Shown here: piece after piece, positions 34,324-43,555 of the stretch
How the letters are laid out: every line of letters starts with the position of its first letter
Numbering within the stretch: the stretch's first letter is position 1
Assembly: GCA_963702935.1 (NCBI GenBank)
Contig: OY969772.1
Span: forward strand, 1,426,001-1,490,000
DNA: 64,000 nt
DNA from: DAOTWA01 sp963702935
GTDB taxonomy: Bacteria > Chloroflexota > Anaerolineae > Anaerolineales > Anaerolineaceae
Direction of reading: 5' to 3'
Made by a program: the position numbers and the translations under genes
Notes under the pieces: generated by a model
Seen by the model: only the letters and a program-made list of their open reading frames with translations
Database searches by the model: none
Told to the model about the DNA's origin: nothing

Positions 34324-35145
34324 TTACTGTAAAAATTCGGCCACGCGCACGGCGGTGGCCAGGTCGCTGCCCGTCTCCAGGCGGAAAGTGAACTTCCCGG
34401 AGGTCCAGACCAGGGTGTGGCCGTCGATGATCAGGCGCGTGGAGGTGGTCTGGCCGCTGCCGGTGACCAGCAGGTAAGGCGCATCCACCCACAGGGCCGC
34501 CTGGCCGTTCACCTGGGTATCCTGCACCGATTTGGGGATTAATTTCTGGAAGATGATATTGTCGGAAGAGGTTTCGGACAGCACCAGGCGCACGCTCTCG
34601 GGGGAAGCGGGCTGCATCCACACCAGCACCACCACCGGCCCGCCCATGTCCTGGAAGAAGACGTGCTGGGGCTGGCCCAGGTCGGCTGGAGCTGCGGGCA
34701 GCAGGATGGGGAAGCCGGCTTGCGCCTGGGCGTCTGCCAGGCTGGTCTCGCCGCTCAGATCCAGCACCGAGGGCAGCGGCGTGAGCGTTGGCGCGGGCGT
34801 GGCCGTGACGGCTGCCGTGGGCGTGCCGGGGAGCGGAGTGGGCAGTGGAGTGGAGCTGGGCTGCACCAGGAAGATGCGCACCGCTCCCAGGTGGATCCAA
34901 TCCAGCACGGCGGCCCGCACGGGCGGGACGCTGAAGACGGCCGCCAGGAGCAGCGCCAGCAGCAGGCCGGCCAGCGCCAGGCGCCGCGCCGGGTGCCGGC
35001 GGGGGACGGACAGGCGGCGGGATACCGCGAGGCTCACCTGCGGGGTGGGAGGGTAAACGAAGGCGCGCCCCGCGGCGTGCAGGCGTTCTTCCAGCGGCTC
35101 CTGCGCATCGTGCGGTAGTTGGGAAATTTCGGGCGTGTCACTCAT
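34324..35145 (-). CDS. Probable anti-sigma factor, DUF4367-like periplasmic domain
   Basis: A 273-residue protein: a ~60-residue cytoplasmic N-terminus (SDTPEISQLPHDAQEPLEER), one membrane helix (LALAGLLLALLLAAVFSV), a Thr/Pro-rich spacer and an extracytoplasmic domain. The domain ends LVWTSGKFTFRLETGSDLAT, the DUF4367 pattern. Its ATG (35145) overlaps the sigma gene stop by 4 nt, the usual order for an ECF sigma and its membrane anti-sigma. No zinc-binding HxxxCxxC is present, so it is not a ZAS-domain type. Confidence 0.78.
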   Translation of the reverse strand: MSDTPEISQLPHDAQEPLEERLHAAGRAFVYPPTPQVSLAVSRRLSVPRRHPARRLALAGLLLALLLAAVFSVPPVRAAVLDWIHLGAVRIFLVQPSSTPLPTPLPGTPTAAVTATPAPTLTPLPSVLDLSGETSLADAQAQAGFPILLPAAPADLGQPQHVFFQDMGGPVVVLVWMQPASPESVRLVLSETSSDNIIFQKLIPKSVQDTQVNGQAALWVDAPYLLVTGSGQTTSTRLIIDGHTLVWTSGKFTFRLETGSDLATAVRVAEFLQ

Positions 35146-35690
35146 GGGTTTCGATCCTCTGCGAAGCCGGGCTGGGCGCGCAGCCTGGCCAGGGCGCGGT
35201 GCAGACGCGACTTGACCGTGCCCCGCGCGATTCCCAGGCTGGCGGCCGTCTCTTCCTCCGAAAGATCCAGGAAATAGCGCAGGTAGATCACCTGCTGGTC
35301 TTCCAGGCGCAGGCGGCGCACGGCTTCCCACAGGCGCCGGGCTTCTTCCCGTTGGCCGGCGGCCAGCCTGGAATCCGGCGAAGCTTGCGGCTCCAGGCGC
35401 GCCAGGCGCTGCAAGACGGCCAGCGAGCGTCCGAGGCTGCGCAGGCGGTTGCGGGCCAGGTTGGCGGCAATACTCAAGATCCAGGGGCGGAAGGGCCGGG
35501 AGGCGTCGAAGCGCCGGATAGAGCGGTAGGCGCGGATGAAAGCTTCCTGGGCGATGTCTTCCGCCTCGTCGGGGTCGCCCGTGAACAGGTACGCCAGGCG
35601 GAAGACGGGCTCCTGGTGCGCGCGCACCAGGTCCTCCCACGCCTGCGCGTCCTGGTGGGCCGCGCGCTGGATCAGGCCGGTCTCGTCCAA
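35142..35690 (-). CDS. ECF RNA polymerase sigma factor
   Basis: A 182-residue sigma-70 region 2 plus region 4 protein. Region 2 includes LVRAHQEPVFRLAYLFTGD and DPDEAEDIAQEAFIRAYRSI; region 4 is SEEETAASLGIARGTVKSRL. It redirects RNA polymerase to GGAACC-type promoters. TTG 35690 is chosen because GAGAGG lies 6 nt upstream and because the predicted transcription start near 35713 excludes the longer in-frame starts. It is coupled to the anti-sigma gene by a 4-nt overlap and is probably autoregulated. Confidence 0.9.
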   Translation of the reverse strand: MDETGLIQRAAHQDAQAWEDLVRAHQEPVFRLAYLFTGDPDEAEDIAQEAFIRAYRSIRRFDASRPFRPWILSIAANLARNRLRSLGRSLAVLQRLARLEPQASPDSRLAAGQREEARRLWEAVRRLRLEDQQVIYLRYFLDLSEEETAASLGIARGTVKSRLHRALARLRAQPGFAEDRNP

Positions 35691-35719
35691 AGGTTCCTCT
35701 CGAGAGGCATTTCTATCAG

Positions 35720-35749
35720 TTATACACCCAATGGAGGCGAAAGGTTCCC
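35720..35749 (-). promoter_or_regulatory. ECF-sigma promoter of the sigma/anti-sigma operon
   Basis: Minus strand GGGAACCTTTC (35749-35739), 11 nt, GTGTATAA (35727-35720), 30 nt before the sigma start codon. It matches the element at 34289-34318 in both blocks and in spacing, as expected for autoregulation. Confidence 0.75.
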
Positions 35750-35754
35750 GTATA

Positions 35755-35788
35755 AACCTTGCGAAGGTTTCTTGACCTTCGCAAGGTT
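35755..35788. repeat. Perfect 14-bp hairpin, CCTTGCGAAGG family
   Basis: AACCTTGCGAAGGT and ACCTTCGCAAGGTT enclose a 6-nt loop. It lies between the lactonase-like gene end and the sigma promoter, and could separate transcription of the sigma operon from sequence upstream. The word recurs around the parS sites (24537-24722). Confidence 0.6.
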
Positions 35789-35830
35789 CTAATGTCGAGC
35801 CGACGAATTTCAACCGGTCAGATTTTCAGG

Positions 35831-36958
35831 TTAGCGCGCCGCCAGGCCGGCGGCTCCGGCGGGGGCCGGCGTATCGCCCAGGGAAGTCAGGCTGCCGTCC
35901 GCGTTCACTTTGAAAGCGCTGATGGCGTTGCTGCCGTTATCCAGCGTGTACAGGAACTGGCTGTTGGCGCTCAGGCCCATGTCGGTGGGATGGCTGTTGT
36001 CGCCGGTGACGCCCGTGCGCCCGTCCGCATTCAGCAGGGTGAGCTTGCCCTGCGGGCTGACGGCGTAGCCGGAGATGGAGCCGCTGCCCGCGTTGGTGGT
36101 GTAGGCGTATTTGCCGTTCCCGGTAACGGCCACCCAGCAGGCGGCCGTCTGGTTATCGACCACCGAAGCGCTGATGACCTTGACCTCAGCCTCGGAAACG
36201 TGGTAAGAGGAGAGCGCGCCGGTGGTGGCCTCGGAGACGATCAACACGCCCTTATTGTTGAAAGCGAAGCCGAAGGGCGTCTCCCCGGAGGAGGCGTTTA
36301 CTTTGAGGCGCAGGGGCAGCACCCCGGCGACCGCGTAGCTATCGATCCGGTTGGTGTTCTTCTCGGTGACGATCAACGACCTTCCATCCGGGCTGAAGGC
36401 AATCTGCGCCGGACCGGGCGCGCTGCCCTGGCCCTTATTGCTCAAGAGGCGCGTGGAGGCGGGGATGGCAAAGAGGCGCCCGTTGGGGCCCACCAGAAAG
36501 CCGGTAATGTTGCCGCTGCCGCCGCTGTTGAGCACGTACAGCAGATTGTGGTAGACCGCCAGGCTGATGGGGGCGCTGCCGCCCGAGGGGATCTTGTCTA
36601 CCCGCTTGAGCTCGCCGGGCCGCACGGCGAAGGACGAGATCTCGTTGCTGCCCGCGTTGACGGCGAACAGCCAACGGTTATCCTGGCTCAGGGCGATCGC
36701 GCCCTGCGAGCCGAGGCTTTCGCCGCTGCCCAGCCCACCTGTGTCGAACGTTCCGCCGGGAGCCAGGGAGCCATCCGCGGCCCGATCGTATTCGACGACG
36801 GCGTTGCCGCTCGCGGCGTTGGTCAGGGTATACACCGCTCCCGGGCGGCCGTTAGAAGCTGCTGCAATTCCTGCGGTTCCAACCAGTAAAGGCAGGAGGA
36901 AGAAAGCCGCCACGAGCAGGCGCAGCCCACCAGACTTAAGGGAAATCCTTTTTCGCAT
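35831..36958 (-). CDS. Secreted lactonase-like (6-phosphogluconolactonase-type) beta-propeller
   Basis: A 375-residue exported protein with a Sec signal peptide (RLLVAAFFLLPLLVGTAGIAA) and seven-bladed propeller repeats such as GAIALSQDNRWLFAVNAGSN, PAQIAFSPDGRSLIVTEKNT and DMGLSANSQFLYTLDNGSNA. It belongs to the YbhE/lactonase (PF10282-type) fold. Enzymatic activity is unproven for secreted members. ATG 36958 has AAAGGAGA upstream; a 7-bp stem hairpin (36982-36999) lies in the leader. It is not preceded by the ECF motif. Confidence 0.83.
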   Translation of the reverse strand: MRKRISLKSGGLRLLVAAFFLLPLLVGTAGIAAASNGRPGAVYTLTNAASGNAVVEYDRAADGSLAPGGTFDTGGLGSGESLGSQGAIALSQDNRWLFAVNAGSNEISSFAVRPGELKRVDKIPSGGSAPISLAVYHNLLYVLNSGGSGNITGFLVGPNGRLFAIPASTRLLSNKGQGSAPGPAQIAFSPDGRSLIVTEKNTNRIDSYAVAGVLPLRLKVNASSGETPFGFAFNNKGVLIVSEATTGALSSYHVSEAEVKVISASVVDNQTAACWVAVTGNGKYAYTTNAGSGSISGYAVSPQGKLTLLNADGRTGVTGDNSHPTDMGLSANSQFLYTLDNGSNAISAFKVNADGSLTSLGDTPAPAGAAGLAAR

Positions 36959-37084
36959 GATCCAATCTCCTTTTTTCCAATTGAGGCTCGACAGCCTCAT
37001 TCTACGGAAGGAAGCTTAAGCGCCTCTTACGCGGAGATTACGCAAATATTACAAGGATGAAGGCGGAGGGATGGAGGCGGAGGG

Positions 37085-37122
37085 CTGAAAAGAGACGCCC
37101 CACCTGGAGCGTCTCTTTTCAG
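37085..37122 (-). terminator. Bidirectional-looking terminator hairpin
   Basis: CTGAAAAGAGACGC and its perfect complement GCGTCTCTTTTCAG form a 14-bp stem with a 10-nt loop. It lies 47 bp past the stop of the lipoprotein gene at 37170. The T-rich stem end resembles a T-tract, though none follows outside the stem. Confidence 0.6.
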
Positions 37123-37169
37123 CTTAGCGGCTCTGCGGCTTTGCGTGAGCCTGTCTTTGCGCGAGCGGG

Positions 37170-37703
37170 TCAGTCTGAGGAATTCTGATAATTCACCTGC
37201 ACCTTCATATTCAGCGCGCCTTCGCTGACGCTGGCTTCCTGGAACTGCACTTCTCCTTCCGGGGCAGTCGCCGCCCGGGAGAGCTCCTCGGCCAGCCTTT
37301 GGTTGGCTTCCAGGATGCGGGGATCGCTGAGCTCCACGCCGGGCACGTCCACGCCGATGATCTGGACTTTGAGCAGGTCGTCTTCGGCTGCCAGGCTGGC
37401 GTCGAAGTAGCCGCTGACGACGGAGCCGTCGGAGCGCGTGTCCGTGCCGAAGACGCGGAGGAAGCCGTCGTGCATCTCCACGCGGGTGATCTTGTCCAGC
37501 AGGCTGTAACGGTCTGGCCGGTTATCCACTTCGACGTTCTCGAAGAATTGGTTGACCTGGTCTTCGTTGAGGTGCACGTCCAGCGTGGCGGAGTGCTGGC
37601 CGACGGTCAGGCTGCCCAGGGAGCAGGCCAGCGAAGTCAGCAGCAGCACCGCCAAGAAAGCGGCCACGGCCAAAAAGGGGGTCTTACGGGTTTGGGTTTG
37701 CAT
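37170..37703 (-). CDS. Lipoprotein of unknown function, 177 aa
   Basis: It starts at ATG 37703 (AAAGGA 8 nt before) with a signal peptide and lipobox TSLAC near residue 25. The mature part (ATLDVHLNEDQVNQFFENVE, then VEMHDGFLRVFGTDTRSDGS) looks like a single alpha/beta domain of the type seen in small Chloroflexi lipoproteins. I recognise no named family. It is monocistronic by its gaps and is followed by a terminator. Confidence 0.65.
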   Translation of the reverse strand: MQTQTRKTPFLAVAAFLAVLLLTSLACSLGSLTVGQHSATLDVHLNEDQVNQFFENVEVDNRPDRYSLLDKITRVEMHDGFLRVFGTDTRSDGSVVSGYFDASLAAEDDLLKVQIIGVDVPGVELSDPRILEANQRLAEELSRAATAPEGEVQFQEASVSEGALNMKVQVNYQNSSD

Positions 37704-37824
37704 TCTCACATTCCTTTCGAAAATGATGGCAGGTTGAATGAAGTTGAGGTTGATCTAAAATCATATACGTCTCAACTTCCCAAGAGTTGCAAACCCCGGA
37801 GTGGATGTTCAAATACCGGAAGTT

Positions 37825-37896
37825 CACCACGGAGTCACAGAGAGCACAGAGTTATATTTTAAAGGTCTTCTCTGTGATCTCGGCGTCTCGGTGGTG
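37825..37896. repeat. Inverted repeat CACCACGGAGTCACAGAGA family
   Basis: CACCACGGAGTCACAGAGA (37825-37843) is partly mirrored by TCTCTGTGATCTCGGCGTCTCGGTGGTG ending at 37896. A one-sided relative (CTCTGTGTTCTCTGCGCCTCGG, then TGGTG) lies at 5751-5777. The pyrimidine-rich CATCCTTCATCCTTCCGCC repeat follows to 37955. No gene is seen in 37704-37944. Confidence 0.5.
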
Positions 37897-37944
37897 CGAG
37901 AAATGTATCCCCCTTTTCATCCTTCATCCTTCCGCCTTCATCCT

Positions 37945-38427
37945 TTATTCCTCCGGCTTGAAGGCGACCATGATCAGCAGCCGGCCCAGGGCGCGCAGGT
38001 CGGCTTCGCTGCCGTCCACGCGGTAGCCCATGAAGCGTACCAGCTCACCCAAAACCAGCGGGTGGCGGTGGGCGTAATCCAGCAGCTCGCGTTCCCCTTC
38101 TTCGGGGGTGAGGCGCCCGGCGAGGGCCGCGAAGCGCCGGCTGCCCACCTGGACGGTGACCTGGGGGTGCTGCATGACGTTTTGGAGCCAGTCGGATTTC
38201 ACTCCCCAGCCGGAGGCCACGATGCAGACGTGCGTGACCGGATCGTAACGCACCACCTCCAGCACCGTCTGGCGCGGCAGGCCGGACTTGCGCCCGATGT
38301 GGGTCAGCTTGAGGAAACGGTGCCCCAGCATCCAGCCCAGGTGGGCGCGGTAGAACCAGATGGGAGCGCGAAAAGCCAGGCGTGAGACCCCGTGGGGTCG
38401 GGGAGGATTGGAAATTTTTTCAGGCAT
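37945..38427 (-). CDS. Deazaflavin (F420)-dependent nitroreductase/quinone reductase-like protein
   Basis: A 160-residue protein of the Ddn/DUF385 split-barrel family. It has FLKLTHIGRKSGLPRQTVLE, CIVASGWGVKSDWLQNVMQH and PQVTVQVGSRRFAALA, the standard run of family motifs for F420H2 binding. Members reduce quinones, nitro compounds or other activated substrates. Cofactor use here is inferred from family only. It lies upstream of repeats and 25 bp after the DUF389 gene in the same direction. Confidence 0.85.
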   Translation of the reverse strand: MPEKISNPPRPHGVSRLAFRAPIWFYRAHLGWMLGHRFLKLTHIGRKSGLPRQTVLEVVRYDPVTHVCIVASGWGVKSDWLQNVMQHPQVTVQVGSRRFAALAGRLTPEEGERELLDYAHRHPLVLGELVRFMGYRVDGSEADLRALGRLLIMVAFKPEE

Positions 38428-38452
38428 GCTTCATCACTTTCTGAAAAGCGAA

Positions 38453-39638
38453 TCAAGGGGTGGCCGAGGGCGGCGTAAGGGTCAAGGTAAGTGTACCGGT
38501 GGGGGTGGGCGTATCCGTGGGCGTGGGCGTATCGGTGGGGACAGGCGTGGCCGTATCGGTAGGCGTGGGCGTGGGAGTCGCGGTGTTGGTGGGTGTGGGC
38601 GTGGCGGTGGGCGTCTCGGTGGGGGTAGAGGTGGGAGGGACGAGCGGGTTGAGGTTGGTGGTAGGCACCACGATCAGTTGCAGGGCCACCGTCTGCTGCA
38701 AGCGGGTAGCCACCGCCTTTTGCAACGCGACGACTTCCTGGTACGTGGGTTGCTGGGAGATGCGCACCGTGACCTGGATTTGCAGGACGGAGTTCCACCG
38801 ACTTGGTATCGATGCCGACCAGTTGCGCATTGGGGAAGGCGGCCAGCTCGGACAGCACCGTGGTCTGGATGGTCTGGTTGACCTGGGCGTCGTTGACGAA
38901 ACGGATGGATAAGATTACCAATGGGATGGTAATCAATAAGACCAGGATGGCGGACACGATCACGCTGCGCGAAATCATGTGCTCCTGCCCGATGATGAGG
39001 GTCGGCCGGAACCCCATCAAGGCAAAGAAGAGGATGCCGGCAAAGGAGATGGCGACCAGGTTGGTGAGGAAGAGCAGCAGCGCCCCCAGGTAAACCGAGG
39101 GAGACTGGAGCGAGATGCCGATGCCAATCGTGCACAGCGGCGGCATCAAGGCCGTGGCGATGGCGACCCCCGGTAAGGCGGCCGAAAGCTCGGGCTGCGC
39201 CAGGGCGTACGCCGCAGCCGCCCCACCCGCCAGGCCGATCATCAGGTCGAAGGGGGTGGGCCGGGTGCGAGAAAGGATCTCGGCGGGCAAATTGGTCAAC
39301 ACCCCGAAGGGAAGTTGTTGGGCGAACCACCCCAGCAGCGCGGACAGGGCGATGGATAGCAAGGCGCCTTCGAAGACGGCCAGCGCGGCGGCCTGAAACA
39401 CGCGCCGTTCCCCGGCCACGGAGGCCAGCGATAGCCCTAAAATGGGCGACATGAGCGGCGCGACCAGCATGGCTCCAATGATGACCGCCGCCGAGTTGGT
39501 AATCAGGCCAAAGGTGGCGATGGTGCAAGAGAGCACCGTCATGAGGAAATAATCAAAGCCCGGCGAGGAGGCCTTGGAAAGCTGGTCCAGTACATCGGAG
39601 CGTCGTTCTGCCGTCAGGGGATGAAATTGTAAGTGCAT
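38453..39638 (-). CDS. DUF389 membrane protein with Thr/Pro-rich tail, frameshifted
   Basis: A multi-pass protein of the DUF389 (TIGR00341-like) family. The hallmark is FGLITNSAAVIIGAMLVAPL with PLMSPILGLSLASVAGERR, and there are six to eight helices. After NAQLVGIDTKSVE the frame breaks near 38790-38798. The other frame continues SVLQIQVTVRISQQPTYQEV and then a long Thr/Pro-rich tail (TPTETPTATPTPT and similar), ending at 38453. Total with correction is ~395 residues. Function is unknown; a transport role is supposed for the family. The tail probably spans cell-wall or external space. Confidence 0.8.
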
Positions 39639-39671
39639 ACATCACCCACCTTGAATTGCCGGTCTGAGCGG

Positions 39672-41683
39672 TCAGTTTTTCCCATTCGTGGTCGAGCAAT
39701 CCTGCTTTAATTGCTCGCGCGCGTCTCCCTCGGCCACCGCTACCAGGACGTCCCCGGCTTCGAGGAGCGTGTCTCCGTGTGGAAACAACACTTCCCGGCC
39801 CCGGCGCACCGTGACGAGGATGCAGTCGTCCGGCCATTTCACTTCCTTGATCTTTTTCCCGTCGGCCGGGGAGCCCTTTTAATGGTAATTTCCTCGACGT
39901 TTACGCCGGTATACGTGCCCAGGCGGATCTGGTGGGCGCGGTGCCGCAGGGTGGTGCGGCGAGACAGAGCCAGGTCGTAAGCGCGCACCAGGTCGCTGCG
40001 CCGCAATAACCCCAACAGGTGCGTCGGGTCATCCCGGTCGACCACCGGCAAGCGCCCCACATCTTTATGGCTCATGCGGCGCAGAGCGGTGCCAATGCTC
40101 TCGTCCGGGTAAGTAACCAGCATCTCCCGCGTACAGAATTCCCCCACGGGTCTTTTGTTGTTCTCGACATTTTCCGCCACGGCCTTATCGAGGTCCCGAA
40201 AAGTGAATATCCCGATCAATATTCCGTCGGCGCTCACCACCGGGAAGCCGTGGTGGCGGGACTTTATGAAGAGCCGTGACGCCTCTTCGAGGGTGGTCTG
40301 ATCCGAAAGGGTATCGAATTTAGTGTGCATCACCTCGCTGACGGTAATGCCCTGCAAGACCTCCACGTCTCTGCCACGTTCGAGGCGGATGCCCTTACGC
40401 GCCAGCACGAGCGAATACACCGAATCGGGCTGCAAGCGCCGCGATACCCCCAGGCTGACCACCACGGCGAACATCAACGGCAGGATGATCAGGTAATTAT
40501 TGGTCATCTCGAACAGGAGCAGGATGGCCGTCAGTGGGGCGTGCACGGTTCCGGCCAGCACGGCGGCCATGCCCACCATGGCAAAAGCGGGGGGATTGAT
40601 GTTTAAAGTCGGGAATAAGAGGGCGACCACGTGGCCGTAGGCGCCTCCCAGGGTCGCGCCCAGGAAGAGCGACGGCGCGATGATGCCGCCCGGGAAACCG
40701 CCGCCGATGCTGGTGGGCGTCAGGAGCAGCTTGCCGATCAGCAGCACCAGCAGCAGCATGATCGGCAAGGGGTTATTGGCCAGCACCAGGTCGATGGTGT
40801 TGTAGCCCACACCGAACAACTGCGGCAGGAAGATGCCCACGACGCCTACCAGGACGCCGGCAATGGCGGGCCGGTACCAGGGCGGCACGGGCAGGCGGTT
40901 GAAGAGATCCTTGGCCTTCCCAAAGGCGGTGCTGTAAAAAGCGGAGATGGGGCCGGCCAGCAGGCCTAATCCCAGGTAGAGAGGCAGTTCCCAGATCGAG
41001 TTGAAAGCGTAGGCAGGCACGTGAAAAGCCGGCTCAGGCCCCGATAAAGCCTGCGTCACCACCGCCGAGACCACCGAGGCCAGCACCACCACGCCAAAGG
41101 CGTCCACGCTCAGCTCTCCCAGGATGATCTCCAGGGCAAAGAAAATGCCCGCGATCGGGGCATTAAAAGCGGCAGCAATACCTGCTGCCGCTCCGGCTGC
41201 GACGATCGAGCGCATACGCTCGTCAGAAAGGTGCAGCCATTGGCCAAACATAGATCCCAGGTTGGCTCCGATCTGCACCGAGGGATCCTCGGGGCCGATC
41301 GAAGCTCCGGCTCCAATGGAGAGAGCCGCTCCGATGGCCTTGATGGGCATGCGTTTATAGCGCAAACGGCTGCCGGCCAGGGCCACCGATTCGATGACGC
41401 CGGCCACGCCTTCGTGGCGCTCCTCGCCGATAAAATAACGCCAGATCAGGCCAACCACCAGGCCGCCCGCCAGAGGGATCAGCACGACGCTCCATCCCCC
41501 GAACTGCCCCAGCCAGCTCCCCAGCTTTCCGAACAGCACCAGGTTGAACAGATCGATCAAGCGTTTAAAAGCCCAGACCCCCACCCCGCTGGTCAAACCC
41601 ACCACGACTGCGATCGTGCTCAAAATAAACGTTTCTGATACGTGCCAGCGCCGCAACCCCTTCACTTGCTTATACCAACGCAT
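39672..41683 (-). CDS. ClC chloride channel/antiporter with CBS and TrkA_C domains, frameshifted
   Basis: A ClC-family membrane protein with the anion filter motifs GAGASIGPEDPSVQIGANLG, GIAAAFNAPIAGIFFALEI and GGGFPGGIIAPSLFLGAT. Two CBS domains follow (ITVSEVMHTKFDTLSDQTT, then CTREMLVTYPDESI). One missing A on the minus strand at 39877-39880 breaks the frame. Beyond it GSPADGKKIKEVKWPDDCIL and LLEAGDVLVAVAEG form a TrkA_C (RCK_C) domain that ends at 39672, giving ~670 residues. The start is ATG 41683 with GAGAGGTG upstream. The TrkA_C end suggests ligand control of gating. Confidence 0.9.
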
Positions 41684-41859
41684 AAATCAATTCACCTCTC
41701 AATAAGTGCATATCTTAAAGAATACTCCAAGTCCGGGCATCTGAAAAGGTCTCATTTTAGTTTCACCGTTAGAGACGCTAAACTGAGTTTGCGCTCTCCC
41801 CAAAAATACGTTATATTGTGGGGGAACGTGGACCCCAGCCTTTCAAGCCGAGCATTTAA

Positions 41860-43446
41860 ATGGAACAAGTCCTGCAAACCGAGATCCTCGTCATCGAATT
41901 ATTGGTCATCATCTCCCTGGTCGCTATTGGCGTCCAGCGGCTGAAGATTCCCTATACCGTGGCGCTGGTGATCGTGGGATTGGCCATCGCTTTCTGGCAC
42001 CCTATCCAGGTGGAAGTCACCCCGGAGCTGATCCTGAGCATCTTCATCCCGCCCCTGGTCTTCGAGGCCGCTTTCCACCTGCGCTTTAGAGATCTCAGGA
42101 CGGAACTGCCCGCCATCCTTACCCTGGCGGTGCCGGGTGTGATCCTGACGACCCTCATCGTGGGTGGCCTCACCGCCCTGGGGACGAGCCTGGCCCTGCC
42201 GGCTGCTCTCGTGTTTGGCGCGCTGATCGCGGCGACCGATCCCGTGGCGGTTATCTCTATTTTCCGCTCGGTGGGTGTGCCCAAACGCCTGTCGGTGCTG
42301 ATCGAGGGAGAGAGCCTGTTCAACGACGGCACGGCCATCGTGCTGTTCAACCTGATGCTGGCGGTGGCCTTGACCGGCGGGTTTAGCTTCACCAACGGGG
42401 TGTCCGACTTCATCCGCGTGGCGGCCGGCGGCACGATCATCGGCCTGATCCTCGGCTGGATCATTTCGCGCATCATCTCGTGGATCGACGACTATCTGAT
42501 CGAGACGCTGCTCACCACCATCCTGGCCTTTGGGGCTTATATCATCGCCGAGCAGTTGCATTTCAGCGGTGTGCTGGCAGTGGTGGCCGCCGGCCTGGTC
42601 AACGGCAATATCGGGCCGCGCGGGATGAGCCCGACGACCAGGATCGTCATCTTCAATTTCTGGGAGTACATCACTTTCCTGGCCAACTCGCTGGTGTTTT
42701 TGTTGATCGGGCTGGAAGTGAACGTGTACGCGATGATCACCAATTGGCAGCCCATCCTGTGGGGCATTGGGGCGGTCTTGCTGGCGCGGGTGGTGGTGGT
42801 CTATGGCCTGGGATGGCTGGTGAAGCGCATTGTCGAGCCGGTGCCTTCTTCGTGGCAGCACGTTCTCGTGTGGGGAGGTCTGCGCGGAGCCATCTGTCTG
42901 GCGCTGGCGCTCAGCCTGCCGGCCTCTTTTGGCGCCGACCGCGACCTGATCCGCTTGATGGCCTTCGGTGTGGTGCTCTTCACCCTCATCGTCCAGGGCA
43001 CCACCATGCAGCCCTTCATCCGCCGGCTGCACCTGGTGACCACCAGCCAGGCGCAACAGGATTACGAGATACGCCAGGCGCGGCTGACGGCGTATAAGGT
43101 GGGCATGAGGCACCTGGAAAATTTGCACCATCAGGGATTGCTCTCCAGCCACGCCTGGGAACAGATCAAGCCGATTATAGAAAAAAGGGCGACGACCTTT
43201 GCGGAGCAGGTGCACGAGATGTTGCTCTCTGAGCCCATGCTGGAAGCGGAAGAGCTTGAAAACGCCCGGCGCGAGCTGCTGCAAGCCCAGAAAAGCGCTT
43301 TGGGCGGTATGCGCCGGCGGGGGAATCTGGGCCAGGATGCTTACGAAAGACTGGTCGCCGAGCTGGATGCCAACCTGGAGGAAGGCCGGATCATTCCTGT
43401 GGAGCAGGACGATCCGCCGGAAAGGGAGACGCAAGAGGACGCCTAG
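41860..43446 (+). CDS. CPA1-family Na+/H+ antiporter (NhaP-like)
   Basis: A 528-residue antiporter with about 12 hydrophobic helices. The key sites are ALIAATDPVAVISIF (Asp127) and GESLFNDGTAIVLFN, plus WGGLRGAICLALALSLP. The last ~110 residues are a charged cytoplasmic helical domain. It exchanges Na+ (or K+) for H+. ATG 41860 has no clear Shine-Dalgarno; a TTGCGC-N16-TTATAT promoter candidate lies at 41789-41816. It is divergent from the ClC gene with a 176-bp gap, so both could be controlled together. Confidence 0.92.
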   Translation: MEQVLQTEILVIELLVIISLVAIGVQRLKIPYTVALVIVGLAIAFWHPIQVEVTPELILSIFIPPLVFEAAFHLRFRDLRTELPAILTLAVPGVILTTLIVGGLTALGTSLALPAALVFGALIAATDPVAVISIFRSVGVPKRLSVLIEGESLFNDGTAIVLFNLMLAVALTGGFSFTNGVSDFIRVAAGGTIIGLILGWIISRIISWIDDYLIETLLTTILAFGAYIIAEQLHFSGVLAVVAAGLVNGNIGPRGMSPTTRIVIFNFWEYITFLANSLVFLLIGLEVNVYAMITNWQPILWGIGAVLLARVVVVYGLGWLVKRIVEPVPSSWQHVLVWGGLRGAICLALALSLPASFGADRDLIRLMAFGVVLFTLIVQGTTMQPFIRRLHLVTTSQAQQDYEIRQARLTAYKVGMRHLENLHHQGLLSSHAWEQIKPIIEKRATTFAEQVHEMLLSEPMLEAEELENARRELLQAQKSALGGMRRRGNLGQDAYERLVAELDANLEEGRIIPVEQDDPPERETQEDA

Positions 43447-43555
43447 AGCCTCCCCATAAGACGGATTTAAGGTAACCATAAGGTCAAATGTAAAGGAGTC
43501 GAACTAATATAAGTAATTGTGAAATGTTTTACATTATTGTTGACCTGGAGGAAAG

